From: CAVTWH01 sp963850915
GTDB lineage: Bacteria > Actinomycetota > Actinomycetes > Mycobacteriales > Micromonosporaceae
DNA: 64,000 bases
Direction of reading: 5' to 3'
Assembly (NCBI GenBank): GCA_963850915.1
Contig: CAWKND010000006.1
Coordinates: 372,001-436,000 of the forward strand
Part shown: one piece after another, positions 61,115 through 64,000 of the stretch
How the letters are laid out: every line of letters starts with the position of its first letter
How positions within the stretch are numbered: position 1 is the first letter of the stretch
Notes under the pieces: model-generated
The model's input: the letters and a program-made list of their open reading frames with translations, nothing else
What the model was told of the DNA's origin: nothing
Database searches by the model: none
Program-made: the position numbers and the translations under genes

Positions 61115-62353
61115 ATGCGCGATCTCCAGGCGGTGCTGGCCGGCCTCGTCAGCGCGATGGTCGGCTACGCGAGCGCGTTCACCATCGTGCTCGCCGGGCT
61201 ACGCGCGGTCGGCGCCGACCAGCGACAGGCCACGTCCGGGCTGCTCGCCCTGTGCCTGGGCATCGCGCTCGCGGCGATCCTTCTCGCCCTGCGATACCGG
61301 ATGCCCATCGCCATCGCGTGGTCGACACCCGGTGCCGCGCTGCTCGTCGCGACGGGCCGGGTCGCCGGCGGGTTCGCGGTCGCGGTCGGTGCCTTCCTGG
61401 CCTGCGCGGCGCTCACCGTCCTGGCCGGCGCGGTGCCGTGGCTTGCCCGGCTGGTCGCCGCGATCCCGCGGCCGATCGCGGGAGCCATGCTGGCCGGGGT
61501 ACTGGTCCCGCTGTGTACCGCACCGGTACGGGCACTCATCGAGGTACCTCACCTGGCCGTACCGGTCACGCTCACCTGGGCCCTGCTGATGCGCTTCGCC
61601 CGGCGCTGGGCCGTGCCCGGCGCGCTCGCCACTGCCGTGGTCGCCATCGCGGTGAGCGGGGCCGGGCACGGACTGTCGGTCGACTCGCTGCGGCCGGTGG
61701 TGGCCTTCACCCCGCCGGCGTTCACCGTGCCCGCACTGGTCGGGTTGGCCCTGCCGCTGTTCCTGGTCACCATGGCCGGCCAGAACGTACCCGGCGCGGC
61801 CGTACTCGCCACCTTCGGCTACCGGCCACCCCTGCGCGGCGTGCTGCTGACGACGGGACTGGTCAGCGCCGCCACCGCCCCGTTCGGCGGGCACGCGGTC
61901 AACCTGGCCGCCATCACAGCCGCGCTGACCGCCGGACCCGACGCCCACCCCGACCCCGACCGGCGCTGGATCGCCACGATCGGGCTCGGTGCCGGGCAAC
62001 TCGTGCTGGGCCTGGGTACCGGGCTGGCCGCCGCGCTGGTACTCCTCTCGCCGCCGGTCCTCGTCATCGCGGTGGCCGGCCTCGCCTTGATCCCCGCCCT
62101 CGGGGCAGCGCTGGCCAGCGCGGTCAGCGAACCCGACGACCGGGAGGCGGCCGTCATCACGTTCGTGGTCACCGCGGCCGGCCTGTCTGTCGCCGGCATC
62201 GGATCGGCGTTCTGGGGGCTGCTGGCGGGCATCACCGCGCTGCTGCTCCGCAAGCGATCCCGGCCCCCGGCCGCGGAAACCGCTGTGGACAGTGAGCCCG
62301 CGCCGGACACACTCGTGCCCGCAGGCGAAGGCACACCCGAAATTCAAGTGTGA
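61115..62353 (+). CDS. benE: Benzoate/H+ symporter family transporter (BenE)
   Basis: 412 residues with about 12 hydrophobic helices. The family stretches include LAGLVSAMVGYASAFTIVLAG, AIAWSTPGAALLVATG, PRPIAGAMLAGVLVPLC, LFLVTMAGQNVPGAAVL and FGGHAVNLAAITAAL. BenE proteins import benzoate or related aromatic acids, and others of the family act as exporters. GGGAGGAG lies 5 bases before the ATG. Probably controlled by the XRE-cupin protein next door. Actual substrate unknown. Confidence 0.9.
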   Translation: MRDLQAVLAGLVSAMVGYASAFTIVLAGLRAVGADQRQATSGLLALCLGIALAAILLALRYRMPIAIAWSTPGAALLVATGRVAGGFAVAVGAFLACAALTVLAGAVPWLARLVAAIPRPIAGAMLAGVLVPLCTAPVRALIEVPHLAVPVTLTWALLMRFARRWAVPGALATAVVAIAVSGAGHGLSVDSLRPVVAFTPPAFTVPALVGLALPLFLVTMAGQNVPGAAVLATFGYRPPLRGVLLTTGLVSAATAPFGGHAVNLAAITAALTAGPDAHPDPDRRWIATIGLGAGQLVLGLGTGLAAALVLLSPPVLVIAVAGLALIPALGAALASAVSEPDDREAAVITFVVTAAGLSVAGIGSAFWGLLAGITALLLRKRSRPPAAETAVDSEPAPDTLVPAGEGTPEIQV

Positions 62354-62389
62354 GAGACACGGTCTGTTGCTTCCGGGTCTGGCCTCAGC

Positions 62390-63319
62390 TCACTCGGTCC
62401 AGCCGGTTGGCTTGCCTCCGCGCAGGCCGTGCACGCTCCCGGTGAACCGGTCGGTGACGCCTTCGTTCTTGTCGTATCCGACCATGAAACACGTCTCGGT
62501 ACGAATGCCCAGATCCCACTCGTCCTTGGTGATCTCGAACTCGTAGAAGCCGAGATAGTCGGACGTCCCGTACGGGATACCAACGAATGCCCCGAAGATC
62601 TTCTCGCAGCCGCTGTTCGATTCACGGACGCGCGTGTCGTCGTCTGCCGGATACCTGCTGTCCGAGAGCGTGTAAAGGCCGGCGAACTCGGCATTGTGTG
62701 GCTGCGCGCAGTCGATCGCGGTAGCGCCGGTAATGCCGCTGTGGTCGGCCGCGTCGGTCACGATCTCACAGGTGCGGGCGAGTGGAGCGGAACCACTGAG
62801 GCCACCCTTGGCAGTACCGGTGCTCTCGACGTAGGTAGCGTCGATATCCCGGCTGACCGCCAGCACGTCGCAGGCGTACCACCGTGCGCCGGCCTTCCAC
62901 GCGTTGTCCGTCGGTACGGCCAGTTGTACCGAGACGTACCCGGTCTGCCACTCGCCGCCGAGGAAGGTAGCCGCCTTCGAACTGCAGCTCTGGTAGAGCG
63001 GCACGAGGTCGGCGCTGCCCTCCGCCGGATGCGCCGGCTTGCCGGCCAGGCTGTCCGGGAAGGTATCCACGGCGATGGTCTCGATGCGGTGGCTCTGCGT
63101 GCAGGGTACCGAGTCGTACGGTCCCGGCCATTCGAAGGTGTGCGCTTCGTCGTGGCACTGACCGGCGACCGGCGTGTCCAGCGTCGGTGCGGCAAAGGCC
63201 GGCCAGTGGTTGGTCAGGTCGCCGTCCACGCCCGGCGGCTTCCCGCCACACCCGGCGAGCGCGGCCAGCGCCAGTGCCATCGCCGTTGTCGTCGCGAGAA
63301 ACATGCCGCCCCGACGCAT
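62390..63319 (-). CDS. Septum-formation-domain lipoprotein
   Basis: 309 residues. Signal with lipobox LAALAGCGG. The mature part holds two similar halves with Cys/His patterns: VAGQCHDEAHTF...VPCTQSHRIETIAV, and ARTCEIVTDA...IDCAQPHNAEFAGLY, ending GCEKIFGAFVGIPYGTSDYL. This matches the actinobacterial septum_form domain, an extracellular disulphide-rich module of unclear role. GGAGGCGGA precedes the ATG at 63319. Confidence 0.82.
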   Translation of the reverse strand: MRRGGMFLATTTAMALALAALAGCGGKPPGVDGDLTNHWPAFAAPTLDTPVAGQCHDEAHTFEWPGPYDSVPCTQSHRIETIAVDTFPDSLAGKPAHPAEGSADLVPLYQSCSSKAATFLGGEWQTGYVSVQLAVPTDNAWKAGARWYACDVLAVSRDIDATYVESTGTAKGGLSGSAPLARTCEIVTDAADHSGITGATAIDCAQPHNAEFAGLYTLSDSRYPADDDTRVRESNSGCEKIFGAFVGIPYGTSDYLGFYEFEITKDEWDLGIRTETCFMVGYDKNEGVTDRFTGSVHGLRGGKPTGWTE

Positions 63320-63906
63320 CTTCCGCCTCCAGCCAAGCCGGGTTCCTCAACCCGGGATGGGCCAGCCTAGGGATCGCCGCTCGCGGGGACAACCCCCGAT
63401 CAGTCGGGTTCCTGTTGTGCGGAAAGGAAATCGCTCACAACGTTGGCTGGTTTGCGCCGCGTTCGACAGGCCCGGGCGATTCGTCGGTCCGCCGGTGCCC
63501 GCGCCGTCGCGCTTACCGACCCTCGATGGGTACCGGGGCTGCCGGGCGCTGGCGACCGGACTCGCATCGACTGGGGCAATCCGGGCCCGCGCGGTGCGGC
63601 GGTTCACGTACCGACCTGTCCAGCACCGTCCAGCTCCGTCTGGTTGGTCTTTGCCGGCGGAACCTGGGTCGCACAGCCCGGGTGCGGGCCACTGATCGTC
63701 CGGTCGCAGGGGCAAGAGGCCCAGGTGCGTCTCGGAATCGGTATGCCGTGCGATTCGCCCGGCAGCCCATAGGCCAGGACCAGCCGGTTGCCGACGCTCG
63801 GCCAGTGGGAAATGTCGGTGGTGGACAAGCGGTGTCGCCCGTTACCGGCAGCCTGGCGGTTATAGTCCGGTTCGGCAGCTAGCCGATGGATGGGCGGTAC
63901 AGGCAG
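63320..63906. other. 587-base region without a supported gene
   Basis: Divergent region between the septum-type lipoprotein and a VOC gene. Several overlapping frames are open but none has a ribosome site, a normal amino-acid composition or family likeness. It probably contains two promoters; I see no strong inverted repeats. Confidence 0.5.
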
Positions 63907-64000
63907 TGGGGACTGGAATCGCACCGTGGTTGGCGGTACCGGATGGTGCTGCGGCGGTTGACTTCTACGACCGCGCGCTGGGCGCTGTCCTGCTGTACCG
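63907..64000 (+). CDS. VOC/glyoxalase-like protein, N-terminal part (3' truncated)
   Basis: From the GTG at 63907 the frame reads VGTGIAPWLAVPDGAAAVDFYDRALGAVLLYR. The pattern of a short strand, VPDxxxAVDFYxRALGA, is the start of PhnB/glyoxalase-type VOC proteins. The gene runs off the window. The start is not fixed because no clear ribosome site is visible. Confidence 0.65.

Noticed and set aside
63320..63906. Several overlapping ORFs of 60-110 residues
   Set aside because: None has a ribosome site, a normal composition or recognisable motifs; overlapping frames on both strands look like chance.

Overview
The window is very GC-rich DNA with dense actinobacterial gene packing: many ATGA/GTGA stop-start overlaps, GTG starts, strong GGAGG-type ribosome sites, and lipobox or Tat-like exported proteins. 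Gene content and codon style fit a filamentous actinomycete, most likely the family Micromonosporaceae; the genus cannot be decided from the sequence alone. A striking compositional habit is the abundance of GGTACC/GGTAC, which drags in the otherwise rare valine codon GTA.

Layout. (1) 1-496: end of a DUF1707-type membrane-stress protein. (2) About 514-25826: a specialised-metabolite locus. It holds an O-methyltransferase, two MGT-type glycosyltransferases, deoxysugar genes (E1-type 3-dehydratase, 4-ketoreductase, 3,5-epimerase), a one-module NRPS (degenerate C-A-T-C), a response regulator/histidine kinase/TAXI-receptor operon, an ABC exporter, a didomain aromatase/cyclase, a KAS III-like enzyme, an alpha/beta hydrolase with a frameshift, acyl-CoA carboxylase beta and epsilon subunits and an Sfp-type phosphopantetheinyl transferase. 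No polyketide synthase (KS-alpha/beta, ACP) is visible, although an aromatase and a KAS III are present. (3) 25838-26311: a protein made of seven 17-residue YDRLG repeats. (4) 26396-47855: pectin/uronate catabolism. A LacI repressor and CUT1 sugar ABC transporter run leftward. A long rightward operon carries an oxidoreductase (frameshifted), UxaC, an enolase-superfamily dehydratase, a mannitol-dehydrogenase-family reductase, a second oxidoreductase, a cupin, Eda and KdgK. Then come an azoreductase, a pectate lyase, a second LacI regulator and an oxidoreductase/DUF993/TIM-barrel operon. (5) 47920-51181: two further secreted pectate lyases. (6) 51489-64000: mixed genes: M20 amidohydrolase, a haem-like membrane protein plus Rieske lipoprotein, a PLP decarboxylase, a transglutaminase-like protein, a secreted beta-propeller-like protein, PhoD phosphatase, an XRE-cupin regulator with a divergent BenE transporter, a septum-formation-type lipoprotein and the start of a VOC protein.

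How it fits together. In the metabolite locus the NRPS would load one amino acid onto its carrier protein (activated by the local PPTase). The terminal C domain could release it onto an acceptor. The carboxylase could supply malonyl- or alkylmalonyl-CoA to the KAS III-like enzyme, and the sugar enzymes plus two glycosyltransferases would decorate the product with a deoxysugar, possibly a 3,6-dideoxyhexose. In the catabolic region secreted lyases cut pectin, the transporter imports fragments, and the intracellular enzymes take uronates to 2-keto-3-deoxygluconate, its phosphate, then pyruvate and glyceraldehyde-3-phosphate. A palindrome GGAAAGCGC[A/T]TTCC recurs before pectate lyases and catabolic operons and is the likely operator of one of the LacI proteins.

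Two genes (alpha/beta hydrolase near 22410; oxidoreductase near 32934) are each interrupted by a single-base shift, which may be real mutations or sequencing indels. Six short tandem arrays with 15-17 bp periods are scattered through coding and intergenic DNA. Family assignments are from motif reading only; no database search was run.
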